A stretch of 50,637 nucleotides of DNA from Rhodobiaceae bacterium (GCA_018673175.1 JABHDF010000028.1:1-50637); one strand, 5' to 3'. Counted from the stretch's first letter, positions 25,721 through 35,141 are shown. Notes: generated by a model from the sequence alone, not told the origin. A program made the numbers and translations.

Positions 25721-27769
25721 TTAAATGTCCAACATTTCATCGCTGGCAAAGGCGGCGTTTTCTTGAATGAATTTGAAGCGCAATTCGGGTTTGCTGCCCA
25801 TTAAATCAGACACGGTTTGCGCCGTCGCTTTAACTTCATCGTCTGGAATATGCACCTGCAAAAGCGTGCGCGAGCCGGGCATCATCGTGGTCTCTTTTAA
25901 TTGCGCGGGCAGCATTTCGCCCAAGCCCTTAAAGCGGCTGATGTCGACTTTGGCGTTGGAGCGAAACTCAGATTTTAGCAATTCTTCGCGGTGTTCATCG
26001 TCGCGGGCATAGAATGTTTTTGCCCCTTGCGCCAAACGATAGAGCGGCGGCACGGCAATATAAAGATGGCCGTTTTGAATGAGCTCACTCATTTGCTCGT
26101 GGAAAAACGTCACCAGCAGCGCTGCAATATGCGCGCCGTCGACGTCCGCATCGGTCATGATAATAACCTTCTCGTAGCGCAGGCGCGAATTGTCGTAAGA
26201 CGCGCCCATGCCGCACCCCAGTGCCAAAACCAAATCGCCAATTTGTTGGCTTTGCTGCATTTTGGCATTGGTGGCATTGGCCACGTTTAAAATTTTGCCG
26301 CGCAAAGGCAGCACCGCTTGGTTGCGCCGATTGCGCCCTTGTTTGGCACTGCCGCCCGCGCTATCGCCCTCGACGATAAAAATCTCAGAGCCGTCTGAAG
26401 ATTTTTGCGAGCAGTCGGCCAGCTTGCCGGGCAAGCGCAATTTGCGAACCGCAGTCTTGCGATTAACATCGCGCTCTTGGCGGCGACGCACGCGTTCTTC
26501 AGCGCGGTCGATAACCCAGCCGAGCAATTTATCGGCATCGGCAGGGGCCGAAGTGAGGTAATGCTCGAAATGGTCGCGCATCGTGGTTTCGACAATCTTG
26601 GCGGCTTCGGGCGTTGCCAATTTATCTTTGGTCTGGCCTTGAAACTCTGGCTCGCGAACAAAAACGGACACAAAGGCGGCCGCCGTTCCGATGACATCTT
26701 CGGCGGTTAGAATGGCGGCTTTTTTATTGTTGATGCGTTCGCCATAGGCTTTCAACCCTTTGGTGAGTGCGGCGCGCATGCCTTGTTCGTGGGTGCCACC
26801 TTCCGGCGTTGGCACGGTGTTGCAATAGCTGGCCGACATGCCATCGGCATCGCCGATACCTGCTGCCACCCAAGTGACGGCCCATTCCACGCTGCCATGG
26901 CCGCCTTCTTTTTTAACTTTTCCCGCAAATGGCAAAGGCGTCACAACCGTGCGCCCACCGATTTGCTCGGCCAAATAATCTTGCAAGCCATTGGGGAATT
27001 TCAGCACGTCTTCGGGCGGGCATTTGGCTTCGTCTTTAATGAGGGCAGGGTCACACTTCCAGCGAATTTCCACGCCGCCAAACAAATAGGCTTTGGCTTT
27101 TGCCATGGCGTAAAGACGGGCAGGGTCGAAACTAATTTTGCCGAAAATCTCTGTGTCCGGCGTGAAAGTTACCGTGGTGCCGCGTTTGTTTTTGGCTTCG
27201 CCGAGGGCTTCAATCTGGCCCAAGGGCGCGCCGCGCGAAAACTTTTGTTGGTGCAAAACCTGGTCGCGCGCGACATCGACAATCAGCTCAGAGGAAAGCG
27301 CATTGACCACCGAGACGCCGACGCCGTGCAGGCCGCCGGAGGTGTCATAGGCATCGCCACCGAATTTACCGCCGGCGTGCAAAGTTGTCATAATCACTTC
27401 GAGCGCCGATTTGTTTTTAAACTTAGGGTGCGCGTCTACGGGGATGCCACGGCCATTGTCGCGGATCGACAAGCGATTGTCGGGCATGACTTCGACCTCG
27501 ATAAAGCTGGCATAGCCCGCCACCGCTTCATCCATGGAGTTATCAATAACCTCGGCAAACAAATGATGCATTGCGCGGCTATCGGTGCCGCCAATATACA
27601 TGCCTGGGCGACGCCGAACGGGCTCGAGCCCTTCCAGTACTTCAATGTCGGCAGCGGAATAGCCTTTTTCCGTCTTTGGTGTTTTGCTGGCTACTTTTTT
27701 GGCAGCTTTTGGGCTGGCTTTTTTTGCTTCAGGAACGGGTTCGTTGCTGAATAAATCTTCCGATGCCAT
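25721..27769 (-). CDS. parE: DNA topoisomerase IV subunit B
   Basis: ATPase subunit of topoisomerase IV, which unlinks daughter chromosomes. I choose the ATG at 27767-27769, which has GGAG six bases upstream, rather than a GTG four codons earlier; this gives 682 residues. The GHKL ATPase has EVIDNSMDEAVAGYA, DNGRGIPVDAHPK and GGLHGVGVSVVNALS. The TOPRIM domain has EGDSAGGSAKQGRNR and MTDADVDGAHIAALLVTFF. The length and the absence of a GyrB-type insertion favour ParE over GyrB. The first 35 residues are a Lys/Ala-rich extension (KKASPKAAKKVASKTPK). The partner parC is not in the window. Confidence 0.93.
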   Translation of the reverse strand: MASEDLFSNEPVPEAKKASPKAAKKVASKTPKTEKGYSAADIEVLEGLEPVRRRPGMYIGGTDSRAMHHLFAEVIDNSMDEAVAGYASFIEVEVMPDNRLSIRDNGRGIPVDAHPKFKNKSALEVIMTTLHAGGKFGGDAYDTSGGLHGVGVSVVNALSSELIVDVARDQVLHQQKFSRGAPLGQIEALGEAKNKRGTTVTFTPDTEIFGKISFDPARLYAMAKAKAYLFGGVEIRWKCDPALIKDEAKCPPEDVLKFPNGLQDYLAEQIGGRTVVTPLPFAGKVKKEGGHGSVEWAVTWVAAGIGDADGMSASYCNTVPTPEGGTHEQGMRAALTKGLKAYGERINNKKAAILTAEDVIGTAAAFVSVFVREPEFQGQTKDKLATPEAAKIVETTMRDHFEHYLTSAPADADKLLGWVIDRAEERVRRRQERDVNRKTAVRKLRLPGKLADCSQKSSDGSEIFIVEGDSAGGSAKQGRNRRNQAVLPLRGKILNVANATNAKMQQSQQIGDLVLALGCGMGASYDNSRLRYEKVIIMTDADVDGAHIAALLVTFFHEQMSELIQNGHLYIAVPPLYRLAQGAKTFYARDDEHREELLKSEFRSNAKVDISRFKGLGEMLPAQLKETTMMPGSRTLLQVHIPDDEVKATAQTVSDLMGSKPELRFKFIQENAAFASDEMLDI

Positions 27770-27783
27770 AGGGCACTCCACAC

Positions 27784-27811
27784 TTGAAACATTCGAATCA
27801 GTGGTTAGTGT
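27784..27811 (+). promoter_or_regulatory. Possible promoter of the Old Yellow Enzyme gene
   Basis: TTGAAA at 27784-27789 and TAGTGT at 27806-27811 are separated by 16 bases and lie about 30 bases before the ATG at 27842, in the 72-base divergent gap with parE. The -10 box is imperfect. Confidence 0.3.
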
Positions 27812-27841
27812 AGCCCACAGTCAAAATTTTGGAGAAACTAA

Positions 27842-29170
27842 ATGGTATCGGTAAACATTGAAACGACTTTGAAGCTGCCTTGCGGCGTCGAAATTAAAAA
27901 TCGCATTTGCAAAGCAGCCATGACCGAAGGTCTGGCCGATGAGCGCAATCGCGCCACCAAAAAACATAAAACCCTATATGGCCGTTGGGCCGAAGGCGGC
28001 TCGGGCATTTTGCTGACAGGTAATGTGCAAATCGACCATCGCTATCTCGAGCGCCCGGGCAATGTCGTTATCGAAGGCAAGCAAACCAAAGCGCAATTGG
28101 CCAGCCTGAAGGCGTTTGCCAAGGCCGGCACAAAGAACAACACGCATCTTTGGATGCAAATCTCGCATGCAGGCCGGCAAACGCCTGCTGCCGTGGCGCC
28201 CACACCTGTTGGGCCGAGTGATGTTCAATTGCAAATGCCAGGGGCGGCTTTTGGTAAACCGCGTCCGCTCACGCATGAAGAAATTCTCGATGTCATTAAG
28301 CGGTTTGCGCATGCGGCCAAAACCGCCAAGGAAACGGGTTTCACGGGCGTGCAAATTCACGGCGCGCACGGCTATTTGATTTCCGAGTTCCTATCTCCAG
28401 ACATTAATACGCGCGACGACAAATGGGGCGGCAGTCTCGAAAACCGCGCGCGTCTATTGCTCGAAACGCTGCGCGCGGTTCGTAAGGCTGTTGGTAAAAA
28501 ATTCCCGGTATCTTTGAAGCTCAACTCGGCCGATTTCCAAAAGGGTGGTTTCACGCATAAGGAGTCTGTTCAAGTCGCGAAATGGTTGAACGACGAAGGG
28601 CTGGATCTATTGGAAGTTTCGGGCGGCACTTATGAGCAGCCTAAATTGGTCGGCCTAGACAATTTGACCCTCAACCCAGACCGCGCCGAAGCCTTGCGCG
28701 AAAGCACGGTGGCACGTGAAGCCTATTTCCTCGATTATGCCAAAGACATCCGCGCGGTGTTTAAAGGCCCGATGATGGTAACCGGTGGCTTCCGCTCGCG
28801 CGCCGGCATGGATGCCGCTTTGGGCTCCAATGCTTGCGATATGGTCGGCATGGGTCGCCCGCTTTGTGTCGACACAAATGTGGTCAATAAACTGATGTCG
28901 GGCGAAGTCGATACAACCACCATCTTTGAAAAAAGCATGGAAATTGGGCCAAAATTCTTGCGCCCCATTCTGGGTCTCAACTCGCCGTTCCGTCTGTTTG
29001 CTGCGCTAAACGGCTGGGGACAGCAGGGCTGGTGGTGCATTCAACTGCTAAGAATGGGACGCGGCGAAGAGCCGAACCTAGACCTTGGCGTGTTCAAGGC
29101 TTTCACCAGCTATCAGTCGGAAGAGAAAAAAGCCGCCGCTGCCTATAATGCTTATTGGCAGGGCAAATAA
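27842..29170 (+). CDS. NADH:flavin oxidoreductase (Old Yellow Enzyme family)
   Basis: FMN-dependent ene-reductase-type TIM barrel of 442 residues. Diagnostic stretches are IKNRICKAAMTEGLAD (phosphate and flavin entry), HLWMQISHAGRQTP, the substrate His pair in GVQIHGAHGYLISEFLSP, DDKWGGSLENRARLLLETLR and MVGMGRPLCVD. There is no C-terminal FAD/NADH domain as found in 2,4-dienoyl-CoA reductase, so it is a single-domain enzyme. It may reduce activated C=C bonds; the true substrate cannot be read. A short linker of 15 bases and the ribosome site GGGAGAGG couple it to the lactonase-like gene downstream, suggesting a two-gene operon. Confidence 0.9.
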   Translation: MVSVNIETTLKLPCGVEIKNRICKAAMTEGLADERNRATKKHKTLYGRWAEGGSGILLTGNVQIDHRYLERPGNVVIEGKQTKAQLASLKAFAKAGTKNNTHLWMQISHAGRQTPAAVAPTPVGPSDVQLQMPGAAFGKPRPLTHEEILDVIKRFAHAAKTAKETGFTGVQIHGAHGYLISEFLSPDINTRDDKWGGSLENRARLLLETLRAVRKAVGKKFPVSLKLNSADFQKGGFTHKESVQVAKWLNDEGLDLLEVSGGTYEQPKLVGLDNLTLNPDRAEALRESTVAREAYFLDYAKDIRAVFKGPMMVTGGFRSRAGMDAALGSNACDMVGMGRPLCVDTNVVNKLMSGEVDTTTIFEKSMEIGPKFLRPILGLNSPFRLFAALNGWGQQGWWCIQLLRMGRGEEPNLDLGVFKAFTSYQSEEKKAAAAYNAYWQGK

Positions 29171-29185
29171 ACGGGAGAGGTTAAA

Positions 29186-30040
29186 ATGCCTTCAAGAATA
29201 AAAATAAAAACAATTCGGGCTATCCTATCGGTTGCTTTGGCAGCTTTCGTGGGTTCCTGCAGTCCGCAAAACTCGAGCCCTCGGCTTTATGTTATGGATT
29301 GTGGCTACGTCAATTTATCCGATGTCTCTGGCTTTGGCCTGAGCAATGAGGATACGTCGGTGCGGGAAATGTTTGTGCCGTGCTATCTCATTCAACATAA
29401 AGGTAAATCAATGTTGTGGGATGCGGGGCTGCCACTTGCGATGGTGGGCGCTGGCAAGGTGAAAATTGACACAATGGCAGGCGCCTATCTGCAATATGAT
29501 GTTTCGTTGATAGACCAATTGGCCGCGATTGGAATAACACCGGAGCAGGTGGATTATATCGCTCTTTCGCATTTGCATTTTGATCACGTGGGCGCGGCAA
29601 ATCTGTTTGCCGGCTCGACGTGGCTGGTGCAGCGCAGCGAACATGAGGCGGCGTTTGGAGAGACAGCTTTTGCCGCCTTTCGGCCCGAGTTTTATAGCGC
29701 GCTTCAAACCGCACAAACCAAATTGCTCGATGGCGATTACGACGTGTTTGGGGACGGCAAAGTAAAGCTTATCTCCGCCCCCGGCCATACCCCGGGGCAT
29801 ATGGTGTTGGCGTTGGATATGAAGCAAACAGGCAAGCTGGTTTTATCTGGCGATCTTTACCATTTTCAAAAATCACGCGTATTGAAATCCGTGCCCCTGT
29901 TTAATCACAGCGCGGGCAATACGCTGGAAGCAATGGATAAAGTGGAGGCACTGATTAAAGAGACCGGTGCCACTTTGTGGATTGAGCATGATATGGAACT
30001 GGCTCGCACGCTGAAAAAAGCACCTGATTTTTATCAGTAA
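29186..30040 (+). CDS. Metallo-beta-lactamase-fold lipoprotein, N-acyl-homoserine lactonase-like
   Basis: A 284-residue MBL-fold hydrolase carried to the periplasm. The N-terminus is a basic stretch and a hydrophobic segment ending in the lipobox FVGSC, so Cys25 would be lipidated. The metal motif is HLHFDH (His129, His131, Asp133, His134), with further ligands in SAPGHTPGHM, LVLSGDLYHF and IEHDMEL. The pattern LYVMDCGYVNL, then CYLIQHKGKSMLWDAGLP, is typical of proteins annotated as AHL lactonases, but many of these hydrolyse other lactones or esters. It forms a likely operon with the oxidoreductase before it. The extreme 3' end carries a small duplication (30023-30056). Confidence 0.82.
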   Translation: MPSRIKIKTIRAILSVALAAFVGSCSPQNSSPRLYVMDCGYVNLSDVSGFGLSNEDTSVREMFVPCYLIQHKGKSMLWDAGLPLAMVGAGKVKIDTMAGAYLQYDVSLIDQLAAIGITPEQVDYIALSHLHFDHVGAANLFAGSTWLVQRSEHEAAFGETAFAAFRPEFYSALQTAQTKLLDGDYDVFGDGKVKLISAPGHTPGHMVLALDMKQTGKLVLSGDLYHFQKSRVLKSVPLFNHSAGNTLEAMDKVEALIKETGATLWIEHDMELARTLKKAPDFYQ

Positions 30041-30056
30041 GCCTGATTTTTATCAG
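30023..30056 (+). repeat. 15-bp direct repeat across a stop codon
   Basis: CCTGATTTTTATCAG occurs at 30023-30037 and again at 30042-30056, a spacing of 19. The first copy is the last five codons of the lipoprotein gene and its stop follows; the second is non-coding. Each copy is also a small inverted repeat (CTGAT/ATCAG). It looks like a recent local duplication. Confidence 0.85.
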
Positions 30057-30070
30057 CTAGGGGGCGCCCA

Positions 30071-30103
30071 AACGACAAACGGCCCCTCATTGCTGAGGAG
30101 CCG
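30071..30103 (-). terminator. Intrinsic terminator of the glnB-glnA operon
   Basis: On the minus strand, about 45 bases past the glnA stop, CGGCTCCTCA and TGAGGGGCCG form a 10-bp stem with one G-T wobble around a GCAA tetraloop of the stable GNRA type (stem arms 30094-30103 and 30080-30089). The T-rich tract TTTGTCGTTT follows. Confidence 0.85.
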
Positions 30104-30148
30104 CCATGTTGGTGCGTCGTGGAACGCACCTCCATTTCTGTCGTCTAC

Positions 30149-31558
30149 TTAGACGCTGTAATACATGTCGAACTCAACTGGATGAGGGGCATGTTCGAAG
30201 CGATAGACTTCTTCCCACTTCAGTTCCAGATAAGCGTCGATTTGGTCGTCGTCCATGACATTGCCTTTTTTCAGGAAGTCACGGTCTTGGTCGAGGGCAA
30301 CCAGAGCTTCGCGCAAGGAACCACAAACTTGTGGGACATTGGCCAGCTCTTCAGGTGGCAATTCGTACAAATCTTTATCCATCGCTTCGCCCGGATCGAT
30401 TTTGTTTTCGATGCCGTCAAGGCCCGCCATCAACATCGCGGTGAAGGCGAGGTATGGGTTGGCGGTTGGATCTGGGAAACGAATTTCAACGCGCTTGCCA
30501 GGTGCCGACGTGGCAAATGGAATGCGGCAAGATGCCGAGCGGTTACGCGCCGAATAGGCCAATAGAACCGGCGCTTCAAAACCGGGGATGAGGCGCTTGT
30601 AGGAGTTGGTTGACGGGTTGGTCAGGGCGTTCAGGGCGCGCGCATGTTTGATGATGCCGCCGATGTAATACAAGCAGTCTTGGCTCAAATCAGCATATTT
30701 GTCGCCAGCGAAAAGCGGCTTGCCGTCTTTCCAAATCGACTGGTGACAGTGCATGCCTGTGCCGTTATCGCCAGCAACTGGCTTTGGCATAAAGGTAGCG
30801 GATTTGCCATAAGCATGCGCCACATTGTGAACCACGTATTTGTACAATTGTAGGTCATCGGCGATGCTGGTCATCGTGCCGAATTTCAGGCCCAATTCGT
30901 GCTGAGCGGCAGCCACTTCGTGGTGATGCTTTTCAACTTTAAGCCCCATGTCTTTCATGACGCCGAGCATTTCGCCGCGAAGATCTTGGCCGCTATCGAT
31001 TGGGTTGACTGGGAAATAGCCACCCTTTGTGCGGGGACGGTGACCCATGTTGCCGGCTTCATATTCTGTGCCGGAGTTGTCTGGTAGCTCAACGCTGTCG
31101 AGGGCATAGCCTGTGTTGTATGGCTCGTTCGAGAAACGAACGTCGTCGAATACAAAGAACTCAGCTTCTGGGCCGAAGTAAATTGTGTCGCCAATGCCAG
31201 TTGATTTCAAATATTCTTCCGCGCGCAGCGATGTGGAGCGTGGGTCGCGGTTATAAGCCGAGCGCGAATTTGGCTCGAGCACATCGCAGAACAAAGTCAG
31301 AGTTTGCTGCGCATAGAACGGGTCGAGGCGAGCGGTTGAGCAATCTGGCATCAACACCATGTCGGACTCGTTAATGGCTTTCCAGCCCGCAATCGACGAA
31401 CCGTCGAACATGGTGCCTTCAGCGAAGAAATCATCATCGACAAGGTCGATGTCGAGGGTCAAATGCTGCATTTTACCGCGCGGGTCGGTAAAGCGAACGT
31501 CGACATATTGGACGTCATTGTCCTTGATCATTTTTTGAACGGTAGCTGCGTCTGACAT
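30149..31558 (-). CDS. glnA: Glutamine synthetase, type I
   Basis: Dodecameric enzyme making glutamine from glutamate, ammonia and ATP. The 469-residue length is that of GSI-beta enzymes. Landmarks are the Asp loop [25 protein letters not shown], the ATP block [19 protein letters not shown], the Glu flap [17 protein letters not shown] and the adenylylation site [10 protein letters not shown] with Tyr398, so it is probably controlled by GlnE. It follows glnB by 50 bases on the same strand, and together they form a nitrogen-responsive operon driven by the sigma-54 promoter upstream of glnB. A strong terminator ends the unit. Confidence 0.97.
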   Translation of the reverse strand: MSDAATVQKMIKDNDVQYVDVRFTDPRGKMQHLTLDIDLVDDDFFAEGTMFDGSSIAGWKAINESDMVLMPDCSTARLDPFYAQQTLTLFCDVLEPNSRSAYNRDPRSTSLRAEEYLKSTGIGDTIYFGPEAEFFVFDDVRFSNEPYNTGYALDSVELPDNSGTEYEAGNMGHRPRTKGGYFPVNPIDSGQDLRGEMLGVMKDMGLKVEKHHHEVAAAQHELGLKFGTMTSIADDLQLYKYVVHNVAHAYGKSATFMPKPVAGDNGTGMHCHQSIWKDGKPLFAGDKYADLSQDCLYYIGGIIKHARALNALTNPSTNSYKRLIPGFEAPVLLAYSARNRSASCRIPFATSAPGKRVEIRFPDPTANPYLAFTAMLMAGLDGIENKIDPGEAMDKDLYELPPEELANVPQVCGSLREALVALDQDRDFLKKGNVMDDDQIDAYLELKWEEVYRFEHAPHPVEFDMYYSV

Positions 31559-31608
31559 GTGTAATCTCCAAAAATCTAGTCAGTGAATCTAAATACTTGT
31601 TAAGCGTC

Positions 31609-31998
<390 letters not shown>

Positions 31999-32120
31999 TT
32001 AGGAGGCAACCCCAGAAACACGTCGCCTTTGGCGGCCCACCGCCTATATGGTGAAAAAATAGGCAGATGCTCAAAAATTAGCCAAACCTAGTGGCGATAG
32101 CCAAGATTTGCATTATTCGC

Positions 32121-32148
32121 TTGAACCCGAACAAAGCCGCCTTACACT
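32121..32148 (+). promoter_or_regulatory. Probable sigma-70 promoter of the thiolase-like gene
   Basis: TTGAAC at 32121-32126 and TACACT at 32143-32148 are 16 bases apart, placing the transcript start near 32155 and giving a leader of about 65 bases before the ATG at 32220. The leader holds the short direct repeat described at 32161-32187. Confidence 0.45.
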
Positions 32149-32160
32149 CTCGCCAACCCC

Positions 32161-32187
32161 AGCTGACTTCAAGCTGACTTCAAGCTC
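32161..32187 (+). repeat. 11-bp tandem repeat in the leader of the thiolase-like gene
   Basis: AGCTGACTTCA occurs twice in tandem (32161-32171 and 32172-32182), followed by a partial AGCTC. It lies between the putative promoter and the start codon. A role in regulation is possible but not shown. Confidence 0.75.
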
Positions 32188-32219
32188 ACTATGAGCCGAT
32201 TACAAAAGAGAGAGTTATT

Positions 32220-33764
32220 ATGGTGAACGACAATACCCCGATTTTAATTGGTACAGGCCTGACGCTGCAAAAAGAAAAAGATGCTGAAAAGCTGAAGTCG
32301 CCCTTGGCGCTGCTCACACAAGCAGCCGAGGCCGCGCTGGCCGATGCTGGCGGCACGGCCAAGCAAAACATCGACACCGTGGCGGGCATTCGCTTTGTAA
32401 CGGACTCGCCCGAGGGCGCGAACTTGCCCATCGGGCGCTATAATAACATAGGCCTCAGCGTGGCGCGCGATTTGGATTTATCGCCCACGCAATCCTTGGT
32501 CGCGGCAACGGGGGGTAATTCCCCGCAAATGATGATCAATGAATTGGCCGAACGTATTTCCAAAGGCGCGGTCGCCACGGCTCTGCTGGTCGGCGGCGAG
32601 GGGCTTGGCTCGATTATGCGCGTGTTGGGGCAGGGGCTTGATTTCTCCGATAAGCCTGGCTGGAACGACCAAATCGACGGCCCGCGCGAAGAAGTGGGCG
32701 TCGAGAAAAATGGCTGCCTGCCGGTCGAGCGGCGCCATGGGCTGTATTATCCGGTGAATTATTATCCGATATTTGAAAACGCGCTGCGCCATCATTTGGG
32801 CCGCGATATGCCCACGCATATGCAAAAGCTCGGCGAGATGATGCAGCCCTTCACCGAAATTGCGGCGCAAAATCCGTATAGCTGGTTTCCGGTGGCGCGC
32901 TCGGCCGAAGAAATTTCGACCGTCACCGACACCAATCGGTTGGTCGGCTATCCGTATCCCAAATATATGAACTCGGTCATTCGCGTCGACCAAGCGGCGG
33001 CCGTGGTGCTCACTTCTGTCGGCAAAGCCCGCGAGATGGGCATCGAGGAGAGCAACTGGGTTTACTTGCACGGTTGCGCCGAGGCCAACGACATTTGGAA
33101 CCCAATTGAGCGCCCCGAGCTGCACCGCAGCCACGCCATGAAAGGCATGGCCGAATTGGCGCTGGATATGGCGGGTTGGCGCGTGGCCGACATCGATTAT
33201 TTCGATCTCTACTCCTGCTTCCCCGTAGCCGTAGAAGTGGCCTGCCGCGAGATGAACATTGCCGATGACGACGAACGCCCGTTCACCATCACCGGCGGCT
33301 TGCCGTATTTCGGCGGCGCGGGCAATGCCTATACGCTTTTGTCGGTCGCGCAAATGGCGCAAAAATTACGCGCCAATCCGGGCAGCAAAGGGTTTTGCAA
33401 CGGCAATGGCTGGTTCCTGACCAAACACTCATTGGGGCTTTACTCCACCGAGCCGTTTGAGGGCGATTGGCAACGCGAAGCGCCAAGCGTGCTGCAAGGC
33501 AAAATCGACGCCATGGACAAAATGACCGTCGAAGAAACGCCCGAAGGCTTTGGCACAATTGAGAGCTATACGGTGTCGCATGTGGCGGGCAAACCGCCCG
33601 AAGGCATTCTCATTGGCCGCATGGAAGACACAGGCCATCGGTTCTGCGCTTACATGAGCCACGAGGGCGAGCACGTGCAGGAGCTGATGCGCCAAGACGC
33701 CATCGGCATGCGCGGCACGCTGACCAGCGCGGACGGCATCAATACGTTCACCCCCGCCGCTTAA
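32220..33764 (+). CDS. Thiolase-like protein (TLP1-type, acetyl-CoA acetyltransferase family)
   Basis: A 514-residue thiolase-superfamily protein, longer than classical thiolases because of a C-terminal extension of roughly 100 residues (from about GFGTIESYTV) that fits the extra OB-like domain of thiolase-like protein type 1. The thiolase core is recognisable: NTPILIGTG, LVAATGGNSPQMMINELAE, LLVGGEG, DYFDLYSCFPVAVEVACREM and GGLPYFGGAGNAYTL. The usual C-terminal CAAGG/GHP motifs are altered (here FCNGNGWFLTKHSLGLY), so activity may differ from normal thiolysis. It is followed 15 bases later by a histidine phosphatase gene in a likely operon. The function is unclear; acyl-CoA metabolism is a fair inference. 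Confidence 0.85.
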   Translation: MVNDNTPILIGTGLTLQKEKDAEKLKSPLALLTQAAEAALADAGGTAKQNIDTVAGIRFVTDSPEGANLPIGRYNNIGLSVARDLDLSPTQSLVAATGGNSPQMMINELAERISKGAVATALLVGGEGLGSIMRVLGQGLDFSDKPGWNDQIDGPREEVGVEKNGCLPVERRHGLYYPVNYYPIFENALRHHLGRDMPTHMQKLGEMMQPFTEIAAQNPYSWFPVARSAEEISTVTDTNRLVGYPYPKYMNSVIRVDQAAAVVLTSVGKAREMGIEESNWVYLHGCAEANDIWNPIERPELHRSHAMKGMAELALDMAGWRVADIDYFDLYSCFPVAVEVACREMNIADDDERPFTITGGLPYFGGAGNAYTLLSVAQMAQKLRANPGSKGFCNGNGWFLTKHSLGLYSTEPFEGDWQREAPSVLQGKIDAMDKMTVEETPEGFGTIESYTVSHVAGKPPEGILIGRMEDTGHRFCAYMSHEGEHVQELMRQDAIGMRGTLTSADGINTFTPAA

Positions 33765-33779
33765 TTCTAAGGAGCCGAG

Positions 33780-34406
33780 ATGACACGTATCTATATGATC
33801 CGCCACGGCAAGGCGGCGGCGGGCTGGGATGGCGATGCCGACCCGGGCCTCAACGACTTAGGTCGCAGCCAAAGCGCGGCGGTTTCCGAGGCGGTGCAAG
33901 CGCTGGTTGGCGCGCCTGCGCCGCTTTACACCAGCCCGTTAAAGCGCTGCCAAGAGACGGCCATTCCGCTGGCGCAAGCTTGGGGCGCGAGCCCGTCGAT
34001 TGAGCTGGGTGTTTCGGAAATTCCGCCGCCCATCGAAGATTTAACTCAGCGCACCGATTGGTTGCGCCGCGTGATGGCAGGCACGTGGCAAGGCCTCTAC
34101 GACGACCCCGTGAGCCAAGCCAGTGGGCTAGATTTCAAAGGCTGGTTCGACGCCGTGCCGCGCGCGCTAAACGCGATGGCGGCGCAGGGCGAGCATGTGG
34201 TTGTGTTCTCGCATTTCATCGCGCTGAACGTGGCCTATTGCGCGGCGACATCGCCGCCGGCGGAGTGGGGCGCGCAAGATGTGATTTCGTTTGCGCCGCA
34301 AAACTGCTCGCTGAATATTTTCGAAACCGACGGCCAAACCCTGACGCTGGTGCAGCAGGGCGAAGAAACCGATGATATGAAGATTGCGCTGGGTAAAAAG
34401 GCTTAG
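33780..34406 (+). CDS. Histidine phosphatase family protein
   Basis: A 208-residue phosphoglycerate-mutase-like (branch 1 histidine phosphatase) protein. The phosphate-accepting motif is MIRHGKAAAGWDGD with His9 in RHG. TSPLKRCQETAIPLA is the family's second arginine block. The second catalytic His is in VVVFSHFIALNVAY. The length and absence of a signal peptide suggest a small cytoplasmic phosphatase, and the substrate cannot be read. The ribosome site AAGGAG lies just before the ATG. It is probably co-transcribed with the thiolase-like gene. A short GCTTAC/GTAAGC inverted repeat at 34406-34420 could act as a weak end signal. Confidence 0.87.
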   Translation: MTRIYMIRHGKAAAGWDGDADPGLNDLGRSQSAAVSEAVQALVGAPAPLYTSPLKRCQETAIPLAQAWGASPSIELGVSEIPPPIEDLTQRTDWLRRVMAGTWQGLYDDPVSQASGLDFKGWFDAVPRALNAMAAQGEHVVVFSHFIALNVAYCAATSPPAEWGAQDVISFAPQNCSLNIFETDGQTLTLVQQGEETDDMKIALGKKA

Positions 34407-34543
34407 CTTACGCAGTAAGCTTTAGTCTGCCTTCCCCCCTGGCTTAGGTGGCGCCAAGAAGTAACAAATACAAAAACGGAGCCAGACGATATTCAGGATT
34501 TGAGGTTGGCTGATAACCTTCACGCCAGCGATTTGATGAAAAT

Positions 34544-34576
34544 TCATGTTTACATGACGTTTATTCATACTATATT
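34544..34576 (+). promoter_or_regulatory. Possible promoter of the lipoprotein gene with overlapping inverted repeat
   Basis: TTTACA at 34549-34554 and TATATT at 34571-34576 are 16 bases apart, about 48 bases before the GTG at 34624. The inverted repeat TCATG-TTTA-CATGA (34544-34557) covers the -35 box, and a second, ATGAA-AA-TTCAT (34536-34547), abuts it, so a repressor could bind here. The rest of the 217-base gap (34407-34623) is A/T-rich and shows no gene. Confidence 0.4.
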
Positions 34577-34623
34577 TACACTTAGTCTTGTTCATAAAAA
34601 GAAATTTGTATTGTGAGATTTAA

Positions 34624-35124
34624 GTGCGGGTTATTATAGCTTTTTCTTTGAGTTTGCTCTTGGCGTCTTGTGGCGAATTGCTTGTTTCTAACTACTTAAG
34701 GAATGGCATTAAACTTGCCCAAAACCCGGCTCAGTTGGCTGAAGAATATTACGAAAAAGTGCGAGCCGATAAGCTGCGTTTGCGCCGCCAAAAAAACCTC
34801 GAAACCTTAAAGGCTGAATTCGATTTACAAGAATGTGGTGCGGTTTATTTTTGGCTCAGCAAGTATTACCAACGTCACAGCGAGGGCAAGGGTTTTGATG
34901 CCGAGGTTATGGCTCGTAAATATACAATTACGGGTATCGACAGGATGTTCCTTCGGAGGGTAATTCAATCTCGAATGGGGGATGGTATGGCTATGTTATC
35001 TCTTGGTAAAACGCCAGATGTGAATTGGCTGATGCATAATAAGCGGCTCTGTGATGAAGTTTACAGTGATCGAGTGACACAAAACCCAAAATTTGCAGCA
35101 CTTTTTGACGGCACAGATTTTTAG
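34624..35124 (+). CDS. Hypothetical lipoprotein
   Basis: I do not recognise this 166-residue protein. A GTG start at 34624 gives a clean lipoprotein signal: MRVIIAFSLSLLLASC, with Cys16 as the lipidation site. The mature part has a charged helical stretch (YYEKVRADKLRLRRQKNLE), a Cys in LQECGAVYFWLSKYYQRH and another near the end in NKRLCDEVYSD, which could form a disulfide in the periplasm. DNA here is visibly richer in A and T than the flanking genes, suggesting different origin or low expression. The start has no good ribosome site. A small exported protein gene follows 17 bases later, so the two may be expressed together. Confidence 0.65.
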   Translation: MRVIIAFSLSLLLASCGELLVSNYLRNGIKLAQNPAQLAEEYYEKVRADKLRLRRQKNLETLKAEFDLQECGAVYFWLSKYYQRHSEGKGFDAEVMARKYTITGIDRMFLRRVIQSRMGDGMAMLSLGKTPDVNWLMHNKRLCDEVYSDRVTQNPKFAALFDGTDF

Positions 35125-35141
35125 GCGAAAGGTTTTGAAAT

